DNA of 64,000 bases from Streptomyces sp. T39 (GCF_008042045.1 NZ_RDBP01000012.1:3313772-3377771), one strand, 5' to 3'; counted from the stretch's first letter, positions 1-9,296 are shown. Numbers and translations are program-made. The notes: a model not told the origin generated them from the sequence alone.

Positions 1-853
1 GGAAGGACAGGGTGGGCCCGAGGTGGTTCCCCTCGGCCGTGTGGTTGTACACGACGTCGAGGATGACCTCGATGCCCGCCTGGTGGAGCGCCTTGACCGC
101 CTGCTTGAACTCGAGCACCTGCTCGCCCCGGTCGCCCCACGAGGCGTACGCGTTGTGCGGGGCGAAGAAGCCGATGGTGTTGTAGCCCCAGTAGTTGTTC
201 AGGCCCGCGTCCACCAGCCGGTGGTCGTTGACGAACTGGTGGACCGGCATCAACTCCAGAGCGGTGACGCCCAGTTCCGTCAGATGCGAGATCACGGCGG
301 GATGGGCGAGCCCCGCGTACGTGCCGCGCAGCTCGGGCGGCAGCTCCGGATGCAGCATCGTCAGGCCCTTCACATGGGCCTCGTAGATCACCGTGCGGTG
401 GTAGTCGGTGCGCGGACGGCGGTCGTCGCCCCAGTCGAAGTACGGGTTGACCACCACGGACGTCATCGTGTGCGGCGCCGAGTCGAGGTCGTTGCGCGAG
501 TCGGGCCTGCCGAAGTGGTAGCCGTAGACCGACTCGTTCCAGTCGATCGAGCCGCTGACCGCCCGCGCGTACGGGTCGAGCAGCAGCTTGGCCGAATTGC
601 AGCGCTGCCCGCGGTCCGGCGCGTACGGCCCGTGGACCCGGAAGCCGTAGCGCTGGCCGGGCATCACCCCCGGCAGATACGCGTGGCGGACGAACGCGTC
701 GGTCTCGCGCAGCTCGACCGCGGTCTCCGAGCCGTCCTCGTGCAGCAGGCACAGCTCGATGCGGTGCGCGGCCTCGGAGTGCACCGCGAAGTTGGTCCCG
801 GCGCCGTCGTACGTGGCACCGAGGGGGTACGCCTGTCCCGGCCAGACCTGCAT
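1..853 (-). CDS. glgX: glycogen debranching enzyme GlgX, N-terminal part (runs off left edge)
   Basis: GlgX hydrolyses alpha-1,6 branch points of glycogen trimmed by phosphorylase, in the cytoplasm. The visible 284 residues start MQVWPGQAYPLGATYDGAGT and form the N-terminal CBM48-like beta-sandwich (roughly residues 1-110). The start of the GH13 barrel follows, with the motifs YEAHVKGLT, LMPVHQFV, NYWGYNTIGFFAP and, near the edge, VILDVVYNHTAEG (GH13 conserved region I, DVVYNH). The ATG at 851-853 is preceded by a GGAAGAG Shine-Dalgarno-like run. The catalytic Asp/Glu residues lie outside the window. Nothing in the visible part suggests damage. A trehalose-pathway paralogue (TreX) is the main alternative, since TreX and GlgX are hard to separate on the N-terminus. 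Confidence 0.93.
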   Translation of the reverse strand, partial: MQVWPGQAYPLGATYDGAGTNFAVHSEAAHRIELCLLHEDGSETAVELRETDAFVRHAYLPGVMPGQRYGFRVHGPYAPDRGQRCNSAKLLLDPYARAVSGSIDWNESVYGYHFGRPDSRNDLDSAPHTMTSVVVNPYFDWGDDRRPRTDYHRTVIYEAHVKGLTMLHPELPPELRGTYAGLAHPAVISHLTELGVTALELMPVHQFVNDHRLVDAGLNNYWGYNTIGFFAPHNAYASWGDRGEQVLEFKQAVKALHQAGIEVILDVVYNHTAEGNHLGPTLSF

Positions 854-1250
854 AGATATGACTCTTCCATTCCGATCCGGGTGCGGGGGAACCACTCGGC
901 CAAGATCCTCCCCCGAACCGGGGCGAGCTCCTAGGACTTCGCGCCGTCCTACCGGGTGACCGGCCGGAAACTTGCCCGATGTCCGCCCGGTGTCCTCGGT
1001 CACCGTGCCGACGCCATGATCCCGGACAAAGAGTGTCGAGGGGGAGAATTTCGTCAATCCGTCCGTCCGGGTCAACATCGGGTTACACGTCGTCGCCCGC
1101 GCCGGGCGGCCGCCCCGGGCGCCCGGGCCCGCCGGGCGCGCGCGGGCGCACCCCTGGCGACAGGACGGCTGACGTCTATGAATCCGCTCACTCGGTCTCG
1201 CGTACCCGGGGAGAACGGTCTTCACAAACAGGGGAGTTGGGAAACAAGCG

Positions 1251-1291
1251 CCGCCATCGGGCTGCACCGGCTCCCGATGGCGGAGTAGGCT
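1251..1291 (+). promoter_or_regulatory. probable promoter with overlapping hairpin upstream of the HEPN gene
   Basis: In the 487-bp gap between glgX and the next gene, an 11-bp perfect inverted repeat (1251-1261 with 1273-1283, arms CCGCCATCGGG) overlaps a candidate promoter CTGCAC (1262-1267), 18-bp spacer, TAGGCT (1286-1291). A start near 1298 would leave a leader of about 43 nt before the GTG at 1341. The hairpin lies between and over the promoter boxes, so it may be an operator rather than an RNA structure. Nothing else recognisable was seen in 854-1250. Confidence 0.4.
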
Positions 1292-1340
1292 CCTTGATCG
1301 TTGAAGACGGGGCGGTCCAGGAGCAGAAGGCGGTGCGTGG

Positions 1341-2576
1341 GTGAGCTCGGGAGGGCTGGAGCTACCACCCGGTGACGCGGGTCACGAGGGGGCAGACTCC
1401 GCCGAGATCCCGCCAGGAGCGGTCTCGCTCGCGCGGCCGATCGAGATCGGGGCGGAGCTCGACTGGGGGGCGGAAGCCTGGAGCGAGGTGCGCACGCGCG
1501 CCCAGCGGGCCGGACGGGCCTACATCTGGCTGAATCTGGTGGAACAACGGCTGCGCGCCGTGGTCGCCGCGGTGCTGCGGCCCATCTACGACCCCGTCCA
1601 CGGAGAGGACTGGGTCGTCGCGGCGGCCGGCCCGGCGGGCCAGGAGTGGGTGCAGCGCGCCGTCGCGGTGCGCGAGGTGTCCCGCCGCAAGGGCTACCTG
1701 CTCGACCCGGCCGACGACAACGTGCTGTCCTTCCTCACGCTGCCCCAGCTGCGCGAGCTGATGGTGCAGCACTGGCCCTGCTTCGAACCGTATTTCGACG
1801 ACCGCCGCGACGTCGAGCTCGCCCTCGACGAGCTGGAGGTCGCGCGCAACGTCGTCTCGCGCAACCGCGCGCTGAACGAGGCCGTCCTCGCCCAGGCGGA
1901 GCGCGCCTCGGCGAGGCTGCTGGAGATACTCGGCAGCGGCGCGGGCGTCCCCTCGGCCGACCGGCTGCCGGTCGACGCGGTGGAGGACCTCGTCGGCGAC
2001 CGGTACGCCGACGTCGTCTCCGTCCACCCGGACCGGGTCCGGCTCCAGCGCCAGCTGCCCGCCGAGGACCTCTTCGGCGGCGCCCGGCGCGTCGACGCGA
2101 TCGGCATAGGCCTGAATCTGCTGGTGCAGAACTTCTCCGGCCGCCGGCTCATCCGCCTGGCCGAGTCCGGCTGCCGGGTCCGGCTCCTCTTCCTCAACCC
2201 GGCGAGCAGCGCCGTGAAGCGGCGCGAGCGGGAACTCGGCCTCAAGAAGGGCGAGCTGAGCCGCACGGTCGAGATGAACATCCTCCATGTGCGCCGTGTG
2301 CGGTCCCGGCTGAGGGACCCCGGCGCCTTCGAGATCCAGGTCTTCGACGAGACCCCCCGCTTCACCGCCTATCTGGTCGACGGCGACGGCCCCGACGGGC
2401 TGGCCGTCGTCCAGTCCTATCTGCGCAGGGCCCGGGGCATGGAGGCGCCCGTGCTGGTGCTGCGCGGCGGCGGCAGGTCCGTCGTCCGGTCCGGCCAGGA
2501 CAGCGAGACCGGTCTCTTCCAGACATATCGCGAGGAGTTCGAGTCGGTCTGGGCCGACTCCCGTCCCGTCTCCTGA
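1341..2576 (+). CDS. SAV2148-type HEPN domain protein with C-terminal PLD-like sensor domain
   Basis: A 411-aa cytoplasmic protein of a family conserved across Streptomyces (SAV2148 family, annotated HEPN); no function is established. Residues about 45-215 are helical and carry RNVVSRNRAL (R169-N175). This resembles the HEPN R-x4-6-H nuclease motif, but with Asn in place of His. Residues about 225-400 (GARRVDAIGIGLNLLVQNF, then ESGCRVRLLFLNPAS, then a YLRRAR segment near the end) resemble the phospholipase-D-like sensor domain found behind HTH domains in DUF5919-type regulators. The GTG start at 1341 gives the family-typical N-terminus. The gene stands alone between glgX and a small gene. An RNA-directed nuclease or ligand-sensing role is only inference. 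Confidence 0.8.
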   Translation: MSSGGLELPPGDAGHEGADSAEIPPGAVSLARPIEIGAELDWGAEAWSEVRTRAQRAGRAYIWLNLVEQRLRAVVAAVLRPIYDPVHGEDWVVAAAGPAGQEWVQRAVAVREVSRRKGYLLDPADDNVLSFLTLPQLRELMVQHWPCFEPYFDDRRDVELALDELEVARNVVSRNRALNEAVLAQAERASARLLEILGSGAGVPSADRLPVDAVEDLVGDRYADVVSVHPDRVRLQRQLPAEDLFGGARRVDAIGIGLNLLVQNFSGRRLIRLAESGCRVRLLFLNPASSAVKRRERELGLKKGELSRTVEMNILHVRRVRSRLRDPGAFEIQVFDETPRFTAYLVDGDGPDGLAVVQSYLRRARGMEAPVLVLRGGGRSVVRSGQDSETGLFQTYREEFESVWADSRPVS

Positions 2577-2720
2577 CTCCCGCGGGGACCATGGTCCCCG
2601 CGCGGCACGGGCGGGGCCGGCGGCGCGGCGCACCGGCCCCCGCCGGCGGAGGGGTCCGCCGGGGAGCCCCGGTCCGCGCCGCGGCGGGCGGGCCCCGCAC
2701 GGGGCCGGCGGGAGGACGGG

Positions 2721-3095
2721 GTGAGGGCGTTGCACGTGTCGGGGACGGACGGCGCACCGGTCTCGGTGGCGCGGTGGTGCGAGGACGTCGCCACGGCGGG
2801 GCTGGCGGAGATCCGCCGCATCACCGCCGGGTGCCCCCCGCCGGGACCGGCGGGCGGCGAGCAGTGCTGGCGGACGGTCGAGGTCATCGCCGAGACCTGC
2901 CAGCGGATCCCCTGTCACACCGTGGGCGGCCACGGGCCGGTGGCGGACATCCTGCTCCGCCGCGCCCTGCGCCGGGCGTGGTCGGCGACGCCGGCGGAGG
3001 GCCGGCAGTGGCTCCGCCGGTGCTCGGACTCGCTCGGCTACCAGGCGCCGCGGCAGGTGGCCCGGCTGTTCAGGGCGCCGGCGGGAACGCGCTGA
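2721..3095 (+). CDS. conserved small hypothetical protein, 124 aa
   Basis: Starts GTG with a GGGAGGAC Shine-Dalgarno run just upstream. The protein is mostly helical, with two CxxxxxC-type pairs (GCPPPGPAGGEQC, then ETCQRIPC) and an Arg-rich C-terminal half (LLRRALRRAW, QWLRRCSDSLGY). No signal peptide or membrane segment is visible. Codon use matches the neighbours, so it is very likely real, but I do not recognise a family with a known function. It sits 144 bp after the HEPN gene on the same strand, and could be read from the same transcript. Confidence 0.72.
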   Translation: MRALHVSGTDGAPVSVARWCEDVATAGLAEIRRITAGCPPPGPAGGEQCWRTVEVIAETCQRIPCHTVGGHGPVADILLRRALRRAWSATPAEGRQWLRRCSDSLGYQAPRQVARLFRAPAGTR

Positions 3096-3172
3096 GCCCC
3101 GTTGTCAGTGGCGCGTGCGAAGGTGAACATCCATCGGGGGAGCGCACCATCGCACCATGGAGGAGGGGGCAC

Positions 3173-3898
3173 ATGTCCTGGCACGGGGGCACGCTGGTCG
3201 GATTCGATCTGGAGACGACCGGCACGGATCCGCTCGACGCCCGCATCGTGACGGCCGCGGTCGTCGAACTGCGCGGCGGGGAGCCGGTACGGGGGCAGGG
3301 CTGGCTGGCCGACCCGGGGATAGCGATCCCGGCACAGGCCTCGGCCATCCACGGCATCAGCAACGAACGCGCGACGGCGGAGGGGCGCCCTGCCGAGGAG
3401 GTCGCAGAGGAGATCGCGCAGGTGCTGACCCGCCACTGGGAGCAGGGAGTTCCGGTCGTCGCCTACAACGCGGCCTTCGACCTGACCCTGCTCTCCGCAG
3501 AACTGCGGCGCCACGGGCTCCCCTCGCTCGGCGAGCGGCTGGGCGGCCGGCCGATAGGCCCGGTCGTCGACCCGTACACCATCGACCGCGCCGTCGACCG
3601 GTACCGCAAGGGCAAGCGCACCCTGGAAGCCGTCTGCGCCGAGTACGGCGTGGTGCTGGACCGGGCGCACCGGGCGGACGCGGACGCGCTCGCCGCGGTG
3701 CTCGTCGCCCGTGCGATAGCCGAGCGGCACCCGGCGGTGGCGGCACTCGCCCCCGAGGCGCTCCACGAGAGCCAGGTGCGGTGGTACGCCCAGTGGGCGG
3801 CCTCGTTCCAGGACTTCCTGCGCAGGAAGGGCGATGCGGCGGCGGTGGTGGACGCCTCCTGGCCGCTGCGCGTGCCGGTGCCGGTCACCGGGGCCTGA
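3173..3898 (+). CDS. DnaQ-like 3'-5' exonuclease
   Basis: A 241-aa DEDDh exonuclease of the DnaQ (DNA polymerase III epsilon-like) superfamily. Exo I is FDLETTGTD (D12, E14), Exo II is VVAYNAAFDLTLL (D103), and Exo III is HRADADALA (H166, D171), so all four metal-binding acids and the catalytic His are present. There is no polymerase or helicase domain, so it is a stand-alone exonuclease, probably in DNA repair or nucleic acid turnover. The ATG at 3173 follows GAGGAGGGGGC; an upstream in-frame extension is Arg-rich noise. It converges with the phosphotransferase gene, leaving a 43-bp gap. Confidence 0.9.
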   Translation: MSWHGGTLVGFDLETTGTDPLDARIVTAAVVELRGGEPVRGQGWLADPGIAIPAQASAIHGISNERATAEGRPAEEVAEEIAQVLTRHWEQGVPVVAYNAAFDLTLLSAELRRHGLPSLGERLGGRPIGPVVDPYTIDRAVDRYRKGKRTLEAVCAEYGVVLDRAHRADADALAAVLVARAIAERHPAVAALAPEALHESQVRWYAQWAASFQDFLRRKGDAAAVVDASWPLRVPVPVTGA

Positions 3899-3941
3899 CC
3901 GGCCGCCACCGCCTGCGGGCGTTCCGCCGGGTGGAGGCCCG

Positions 3942-4802
3942 TCAGAAGGGGTGCCAGCGGGTCTCGGGGTTCTCGTCGCGCAGCGACGCCACCCGGCGGC
4001 GGAATTCCGCGAGCGCCTTGGGATTGGACGGGGCGTGCTGGGCCACCCAGGCACAGCTCGCCGTCTCGCGTGCTCCGCGCAGCACGGCGCAGCCGTCCCA
4101 GGCGCGCACATCCCATCCGTACGCCTCGGTGAAGGCGTCGTACGCCCCGGGGGCGAGACCGTAGCGATCACGCGAGAGCGCCATGACCACCAGGTCGTGC
4201 TCGCGCAGGTCCGAGCTGACGGTCTCCAGATCCACCAGCACCGGTCCGTCGGGGCCCACATGCACATTGCGGGGCAGCGCGTCGCCGTGGATCGGGCCCG
4301 GCGGCAGACGGGGCACGAGCGCGGCGGCGGCCTTGGCGAAGCCGTCGCGGCGGCCCCGCAGATACTCGGCGTCCGCCGGGTCGATCGCGTCGCCCGCCAG
4401 CCGGAGCCACCGTTCCACGCCGCCCAGCAGTTCACGCCGGGGCAGTTCGAAGGAAGGAGAGGGGAGCGCATGCACCAGCCGCAGCAGCCGGGCGAGATCC
4501 TCGGGCCCGGCCGGGCGCACGGCCTCGGGCAGCCGGTGCCAGACGGTCACCGGGTGACCGTCGACGAGCCGGGCCCCGGGCTCCGCCGCCCGCACCGCGG
4601 GCACACCCGCCCCGGCCAGCCACCCGGCCACGGTGAGCTCCCACTGCGCCCGGGGAAGCAGCTCGGCGCCCCTGCCGACCTTGACCACCACGTCGCCCAC
4701 CGCGAAGACAGCGTTCTCGCCGAGCGCCATCAGTTCCGCGGCCGGGCCGCGCGCGGCGAAGCCCGCCGCCTCCAGCACGTCCCGTGCCCGTGTCTCGTCC
4801 AT
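3942..4802 (-). CDS. aminoglycoside phosphotransferase (APH)-family kinase
   Basis: A 286-aa protein of the APH/choline-kinase fold, cytoplasmic. The catalytic loop is IHGDALPRNVHV (H172-G-D174, N179), followed by the metal-binding VLVDLETV (D191); K41 in VVVKVGRG is the likely ATP-binding Lys. Length is normal for the family. The start ATG is preceded by GGGGAGAGGCAC. Family members phosphorylate small hydroxyl-bearing substrates or antibiotics, and the substrate here cannot be told from sequence. It is not linked to an aminoglycoside gene cluster, so a housekeeping kinase is more likely than a resistance determinant. Confidence 0.88.
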   Translation of the reverse strand: MDETRARDVLEAAGFAARGPAAELMALGENAVFAVGDVVVKVGRGAELLPRAQWELTVAGWLAGAGVPAVRAAEPGARLVDGHPVTVWHRLPEAVRPAGPEDLARLLRLVHALPSPSFELPRRELLGGVERWLRLAGDAIDPADAEYLRGRRDGFAKAAAALVPRLPPGPIHGDALPRNVHVGPDGPVLVDLETVSSDLREHDLVVMALSRDRYGLAPGAYDAFTEAYGWDVRAWDGCAVLRGARETASCAWVAQHAPSNPKALAEFRRRVASLRDENPETRWHPF

Positions 4803-4877
4803 GTGCCTCTCCCCGCGCGGTGCGCCCGGCCGGGTCGCCGGCCGATCCGGCCAAGTCTCGCATCCGTGCGGGCGGCC

Positions 4878-4906
4878 TTGACGAACCGACGGCCCGTCAG
4901 CACCAT
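4878..4906 (+). promoter_or_regulatory. candidate promoter for the sugar ABC operon
   Basis: TTGACG (4878-4883), a 17-bp spacer and CACCAT (4901-4906) form a reasonable sigma-70-type promoter about 85 bp upstream of the first permease gene. That gene has a clear AAGGAG ribosome-binding site 8 nt before its GTG. No LacI-type operator palindrome is obvious here. Confidence 0.45.
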
Positions 4907-4989
4907 GACGGAGGCCGCCCGGCAGGCCGGGTCCGCGCGACGGCGCGTCCCGGGAGGGGCACCAGGCATCGGCCCAAGGAGTCGCGTCC

Positions 4990-5895
4990 GTGACATCGTC
5001 GACCGCACCGGTGGGGTCCCGGGGACGTACGGACCGGGGCGCCTGGTTCCTCGTGCTGCCGGCGCTCCTGCCGATCCTCCTGCTCAGCGTCGGCCCGCTG
5101 CTCTACGGGATCGTCCTGGCCTTCACCGACGCCCAGGCGGGCCGCACCGAGCCGACCCAGTGGGTCGGGACGCTCAACTTCCAGGACCTCCTGCACGACC
5201 GCCTGTTCTGGGACTCCTTCCGCATCGGCCTGCTCTGGGCGGTCGGGGTGACCGTCCCGCAGTTCCTGCTCGCGCTCGGCCTGGCCCTCCTTCTCGACCA
5301 GCGCCTGCGGCTGCGCTGGCTGGCCCGGGCGCTGGCGATCATTCCGTGGGCGATGCCCGAGGTCGTGGTCGGCATCATGTGGCGCCTGGTCTACAACCCG
5401 GACGCCGGCATCCTCAACGAGACCATCCGCGACCTCGGGCTGGGCGACGGACGGGACTGGCTGACCGGGCTGGCCACCGCGCTGCCCGCCGTGATCCTCG
5501 TGGGTGTCTGGGCCGGGATGCCCCAGACGACCGTCGCCCTGCTGGCCGGCCTCCAGAACACGCCCCACGAACTGCACGAGGCGGCGGCGCTCGACGGCGC
5601 GGGGGCCTGGCGCCGCTTCCGCACCGTCACCTGGCCCGCCATCAGACCGGTGGCCCTCGCGATCACCGCGCTCAACTTCATCTGGAACTTCAACTCCTTC
5701 GCGCTGGTGTACGTGCTCACCAGCGGAGGCCCCGGCGGCCGCACCAGGCTGCCCATGCTCTTCGCCTACGAGGAGGCCTTCCGCTACGGCCAGTTCGGCT
5801 ATGCGGCGGCGATGGGCTGTGTCATGGTCGCCGTCGTGTCGGTGATGCTCGCCTTCTACCTGGTGGGACGGCTCCGAGGAGGCGACGACGCATGA
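4990..5895 (+). CDS. carbohydrate ABC transporter permease, MalF/UgpA type
   Basis: A 301-aa CUT1-family inner-membrane permease with about six membrane helices (first LVLPALLPILLLSVGPLLYG, residues 21-40). The cytoplasmic EAA loop EAAALDGAGAWRRFRTVTWP, which docks the ATPase, sits near residue 198. The GTG start at 4990 has AAGGAG upstream. It overlaps the second permease gene by 4 bp (ATGA), so the two are translationally coupled. No ATP-binding subunit is encoded nearby; in Streptomyces many CUT1 importers share the multitask ATPase MsiK, so that is the likely partner. The sugar cannot be deduced. Confidence 0.92.
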   Translation: MTSSTAPVGSRGRTDRGAWFLVLPALLPILLLSVGPLLYGIVLAFTDAQAGRTEPTQWVGTLNFQDLLHDRLFWDSFRIGLLWAVGVTVPQFLLALGLALLLDQRLRLRWLARALAIIPWAMPEVVVGIMWRLVYNPDAGILNETIRDLGLGDGRDWLTGLATALPAVILVGVWAGMPQTTVALLAGLQNTPHELHEAAALDGAGAWRRFRTVTWPAIRPVALAITALNFIWNFNSFALVYVLTSGGPGGRTRLPMLFAYEEAFRYGQFGYAAAMGCVMVAVVSVMLAFYLVGRLRGGDDA

Positions 5896-6734
5896 CGGCA
5901 CTGCGCACCGGCAGGGCGGGCCGGGCGGCCCAGTACGCGGCCCTCCTGTGCTACCTCATCTTCCTCGCCTTCCCGTTCCTCTGGCTCGTCTCCATCGCCT
6001 TCAAGCCGGCCGGGGAGCTCGGCTCCCTGCACCCCACCTGGATCCCCGAGGACCCGACCCTCGACAACTTCCGGCAGGCCTTCGACGAACAGCCGCTGCT
6101 GAGAGCGGCCGGGAACAGCCTGGTCGCCGCGCTCGCGGCGGCGCTGATCGCCGTCTCCGTCGCCACGCCCATGGCGTACGTGATGGCCCGGCGGCGTTCC
6201 GCACTGACCACCGCGGCGACCGGCTGGGTGATCGTGAGCCAGGCGTTCCCCTTCGTCCTGGTGATCATCCCGCTCTTCCTGGTCCTGAAGAACCTGCATC
6301 TGATCAACACCCTCGCCGGACTGGTGGCGGTCTACGTGGTCTGGTCGCTGCCGTTCGCGCTGTGGATGCTGGTCGGCTACGTGCGGGCGGTGCCGCGCGA
6401 ACTGGAGGAGGCGGCCGCGGTGGACGGCGCGGGACGGCTGCGCACCCTGGTCTCGGTCACGGCCCCGCTGCTCGCACCGGGGCTGGTCGCCACCGGACTG
6501 TTCGCCTTCATCACCGCCTGGAACGAGTTCTTCTTCGCCCTGGTGCTGCTCAAGAGCTCGGAGAAGCAGACCCTGCCGGTCGTCCTCACCCACTTCCTCG
6601 GCGCGGAGGGGGTCGCCGACCTCGGGCCGCTCGCCGCGGCCGCGTTCCTCGCGACGATCCCCTCGCTCGTCGTCTTCGCGCTCATCCAGAAACGGATCAC
6701 CGGCGGCATGCTGGCGGGGGCGGTGAAGAACTGA
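5892..6734 (+). CDS. carbohydrate ABC transporter permease, MalG/UgpE type
   Basis: A 280-aa CUT1 permease with six predicted helices and the EAA loop EAAAVDGAGRLRTLVSVTAP at about residue 176. It begins at the ATG inside the ATGA overlap with the upstream permease. Its own TGA overlaps the ATG of the solute-binding gene by one base (TGATG), so the three genes form a tightly coupled operon. The short N-terminus and terminal GGMLAGAVKN are typical of MalG relatives. It pairs with the preceding permease to form the translocation channel. Confidence 0.93.
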   Translation: MTALRTGRAGRAAQYAALLCYLIFLAFPFLWLVSIAFKPAGELGSLHPTWIPEDPTLDNFRQAFDEQPLLRAAGNSLVAALAAALIAVSVATPMAYVMARRRSALTTAATGWVIVSQAFPFVLVIIPLFLVLKNLHLINTLAGLVAVYVVWSLPFALWMLVGYVRAVPRELEEAAAVDGAGRLRTLVSVTAPLLAPGLVATGLFAFITAWNEFFFALVLLKSSEKQTLPVVLTHFLGAEGVADLGPLAAAAFLATIPSLVVFALIQKRITGGMLAGAVKN

Positions 6735-8023
6735 TGCGCGCGAGACTGCTGACCGCCGCTGCCGCCGCACTCACCCTGCTGCTGTCGGGCTGCGGCGGCG
6801 GAGAGGAACGGGACGACGGGACCATCCGGCTCCGCTTCCAGTCCCTGGCCTGGCAGAAGGAGTCCGTGGACGCCAACAAGGAGCTGGTCGCGGAGTGGAA
6901 CGCCGCCCACCCCGGCGTCCAGGTCGAGTACGTCCAGGGCAGCTGGGACAGCGTGCACGACCAGCTGCTCACCTCGTTCGAGGGCGGGGAGGCGCCGGAC
7001 ATCATCCACGACGCATCCGACGACCTGGCCGACTTCGCGTACGGCGGCTACCTGGCCGACCTGACCGGTCTGCTGCCCGCCCGGCTCAGAGCGGACATCC
7101 CCGAGCAGAGCTGGCGGACGGCCACCTTCGGCGACGGCATATACGGCGTGCCGTTCCTCCAGGAACCACGGGTGCTCATCGCCGACAGGAAGATCCTCCA
7201 CGCGTCGGGCGTGCGGGTGCCGACCGTGGAGCGGCCCTGGAGCTGGGAGGAGTTCCGCCGCGTGGCACGTCGGGTGACGGACCACATGGGCGAAGGGAAG
7301 TACGCCGTGGCGTGGCCGCTCAAGGAGCCGGTGTCGGCCACGCTGAACCTGGGCCTGTCGGCGGGCGGACAGCTCTTCCACCGCGGCGACGACGGGAAGG
7401 TGACCATCCGGTTCACCGGCGGCGACGCCGTGGTCCCCGGGAGCGTCCGCGGCCAGGTGGACGACGGCAGCGCTTCGCGGAGCACTCTCGGGATGGGCGG
7501 GTCCGACACCCTGCCCGGCCTGTTCGGCGGCAAGTACGCGATGGTGCCGCTCGGGTTCTCCTACCGGCAGCAGATCGTGCAGCAGGCGCCGGAGGGCTTC
7601 GACTGGACGGTGCTGCCCGCGCCGGCCGGCAGCGAGGGCCCCGTGCAGGGGGTGAGTCCCCAGACGCTGTCCATCGCCGAGGACAGCCGCCACAAGAAGG
7701 AGGCCGCACGCTTCATCGACTTCATGCTGCAACCCGGGAACATGGTGCGCCTCGCCCTCGGTGACTGGATGCTGCCCACGGGTACCGCGGCGCTCGCGGA
7801 TCCGGCGCTGAACACACCGGAGAGGGGCTGGGCCACCGGAGCGGCTCTCGCGCGGGAGCTGAGACCTGCGCCCGCCCAGTCGGTGCGGGGGTATCCGGAG
7901 TGGAAGGACAAGGTGGCGACCCCGGCGTACCAGGAGTACTACAGCGGGGCGATCGGGGCGGCGGAGCTGAGGAAACGTCTGGTGGAGGACGGGAACCGGG
8001 TCCTGGCCCGCTACCAGCGCTGA
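6734..8023 (+). CDS. extracellular sugar-binding lipoprotein of the ABC importer
   Basis: A 429-aa family 1 solute-binding protein. The N-terminus [20 protein letters not shown] has a lipobox (LLSGC), so the mature protein is anchored to the outer face of the membrane by the Cys. Characteristic segments are [50 protein letters not shown] and [16 protein letters not shown]. It captures the sugar and delivers it to the two permeases encoded just upstream. Placing the binding-protein gene last in the operon is slightly unusual but known in actinomycetes. No regulator gene adjoins the operon. Confidence 0.92.
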   Translation: MRARLLTAAAAALTLLLSGCGGGEERDDGTIRLRFQSLAWQKESVDANKELVAEWNAAHPGVQVEYVQGSWDSVHDQLLTSFEGGEAPDIIHDASDDLADFAYGGYLADLTGLLPARLRADIPEQSWRTATFGDGIYGVPFLQEPRVLIADRKILHASGVRVPTVERPWSWEEFRRVARRVTDHMGEGKYAVAWPLKEPVSATLNLGLSAGGQLFHRGDDGKVTIRFTGGDAVVPGSVRGQVDDGSASRSTLGMGGSDTLPGLFGGKYAMVPLGFSYRQQIVQQAPEGFDWTVLPAPAGSEGPVQGVSPQTLSIAEDSRHKKEAARFIDFMLQPGNMVRLALGDWMLPTGTAALADPALNTPERGWATGAALARELRPAPAQSVRGYPEWKDKVATPAYQEYYSGAIGAAELRKRLVEDGNRVLARYQR

Positions 8024-8063
8024 GCCGGCGGACGGGCCGGGGGAGGGAGTGGACCGAACGAGA

Positions 8064-8093
8064 TTGCACGAGACGTATCGTCTCGCCTACGGT
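8064..8093 (+). promoter_or_regulatory. mgt promoter with perfect palindromic operator; leaderless geometry
   Basis: TTGCAC (8064-8069), an 18-bp spacer and TACGGT (8088-8093) lie 6 nt before the ATG at 8100, so the transcript should start at or next to the A of the start codon. A perfect palindrome fills the spacer: CGAGACG, TAT, CGTCTCG (8069-8085). This size and sequence resemble TetR-family operators, and binding there would block the promoter directly. No TetR-family gene is present in the window. Confidence 0.7.
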
Positions 8094-8099
8094 AGGGGC

Positions 8100-9296
8100 A
8101 TGACCACCGCAGCCCCCGCTCACATCGCCATGTTCTCGATCGCCGCTCCCGGCCACGTCAACCCGAGCCTCGAAGTGATCCGGGAGCTCGTCGCCCGCGG
8201 GCACCGCGTCAGCTACGCCATCCCCGAGTCCTACGCGGACAAGGTCGCGGCCACCGGCGCGCGTCCCGTCGTGTACACCTCCACCCTTCCCACCGAGGAT
8301 GAGCCGGAGGCGTGGGGCACCGAGCTGATCGACAACATCGAACCGTTCCTCCATGACGCGATCCAGGTCCTCCCTCAGCTCGCCGAGGCCTTCGCGGGGG
8401 ACGAACCCGATCTCGTCCTCCACGACATCACCTCCTACGCGGCGATCGTCCTCGCCCACCGGTGGGGCGTCCGTGCCGTCTCCCTGTCGCCCAACCTGGT
8501 CGCCTGGGAGGGCTACGAGGAGGAGGTCGCCGAGCCGATGACCGCCGGCATGCGGGAGACCGAGCGCGGCAAGGCGTACTACGCCCGCTTCACGGCCTGG
8601 CTCACGGAGAACGGGATCACGCTGCACCCCGACCGGTTCGTCGGCCGGCCCCCGCGCAGCATCGTGCTCATCCCCAAGGCCCTCCAGCCGCATGCCGACC
8701 GTGTCGACGAGTCCGTGTACTCCTTCGTCGGGGCCTGCCAGGGCGACCGGACGGACCAGGGGGAGTGGCGGCGGCCGGAAGGGGCGCGCAAGGTGCTGCT
8801 GGTGTCGCTCGGTTCGGCCTTCACCAGGCAGCCCGCCTTCTACCGCGAGTGCGTGAAGGCGTTCGGCCCGCTGCCGGACTGGCACACGGTTCTCCAGATC
8901 GGCCGCCACGTGGACGCCGCCGAACTCGGCGAGGTGCCCGCCAACGTGGAGGTGCACCGGTGGGTGCCGCAGCTGTCCGTGCTGCGGCAGGCCGACGCGT
9001 TCATCACGCACGCGGGCGCCGGCGGCAGTCAGGAAGGGCTCGCCACCGGCACGCCGATGGTCGCGGTCCCCCAGGCGGTGGACCAGTTCGGCAACGCGGA
9101 CATGCTGGTGGGCCTCGGCGTGGCCCGCAGGCTGTCGAGCGACGAGGCGACGGCGCACGATCTGCGCGAGGCCGTGCTGTCCCTCGTGGAGGACCCGGCG
9201 GTCGCCGAGCGCCTGGCGGCGATCCGGGCCGGGATGGACGCCGAGGGGGGCACGCGGCGCGCGGCGGACCTGATCGAGGCCGAACTGACCCGGTGA
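8100..9296 (+). CDS. mgt: macrolide-type GT1 glycosyltransferase (Mgt/OleD-like)
   Basis: A 398-aa GT-B-fold glycosyltransferase of family GT1, closest to the Streptomyces macrolide glycosyltransferases (Mgt, OleD, OleI) that inactivate macrolides by transferring glucose from UDP-glucose. The N-terminus [20 protein letters not shown] holds the acceptor-domain His (PGHVNP). The C-terminal donor motif is [21 protein letters not shown] followed by DQFGNA. Cytoplasmic, no signal peptide. The ATG at 8100 is chosen because the promoter places transcription start there; there is no good Shine-Dalgarno. Other phenolic or glycoside acceptors are possible. Confidence 0.88.
   Translation: MTTAAPAHIAMFSIAAPGHVNPSLEVIRELVARGHRVSYAIPESYADKVAATGARPVVYTSTLPTEDEPEAWGTELIDNIEPFLHDAIQVLPQLAEAFAGDEPDLVLHDITSYAAIVLAHRWGVRAVSLSPNLVAWEGYEEEVAEPMTAGMRETERGKAYYARFTAWLTENGITLHPDRFVGRPPRSIVLIPKALQPHADRVDESVYSFVGACQGDRTDQGEWRRPEGARKVLLVSLGSAFTRQPAFYRECVKAFGPLPDWHTVLQIGRHVDAAELGEVPANVEVHRWVPQLSVLRQADAFITHAGAGGSQEGLATGTPMVAVPQAVDQFGNADMLVGLGVARRLSSDEATAHDLREAVLSLVEDPAVAERLAAIRAGMDAEGGTRRAADLIEAELTR

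Noticed and set aside
1362..2933. 523-codon minus-strand frame over the HEPN gene
   Set aside because: No recognisable domain; the plus-strand protein matches a conserved Streptomyces family.
8100..9296. Glycosyltransferase as part of an antibiotic biosynthetic cluster
   Set aside because: No biosynthetic genes flank it; the Mgt-type sequence fits a stand-alone macrolide-inactivating enzyme.
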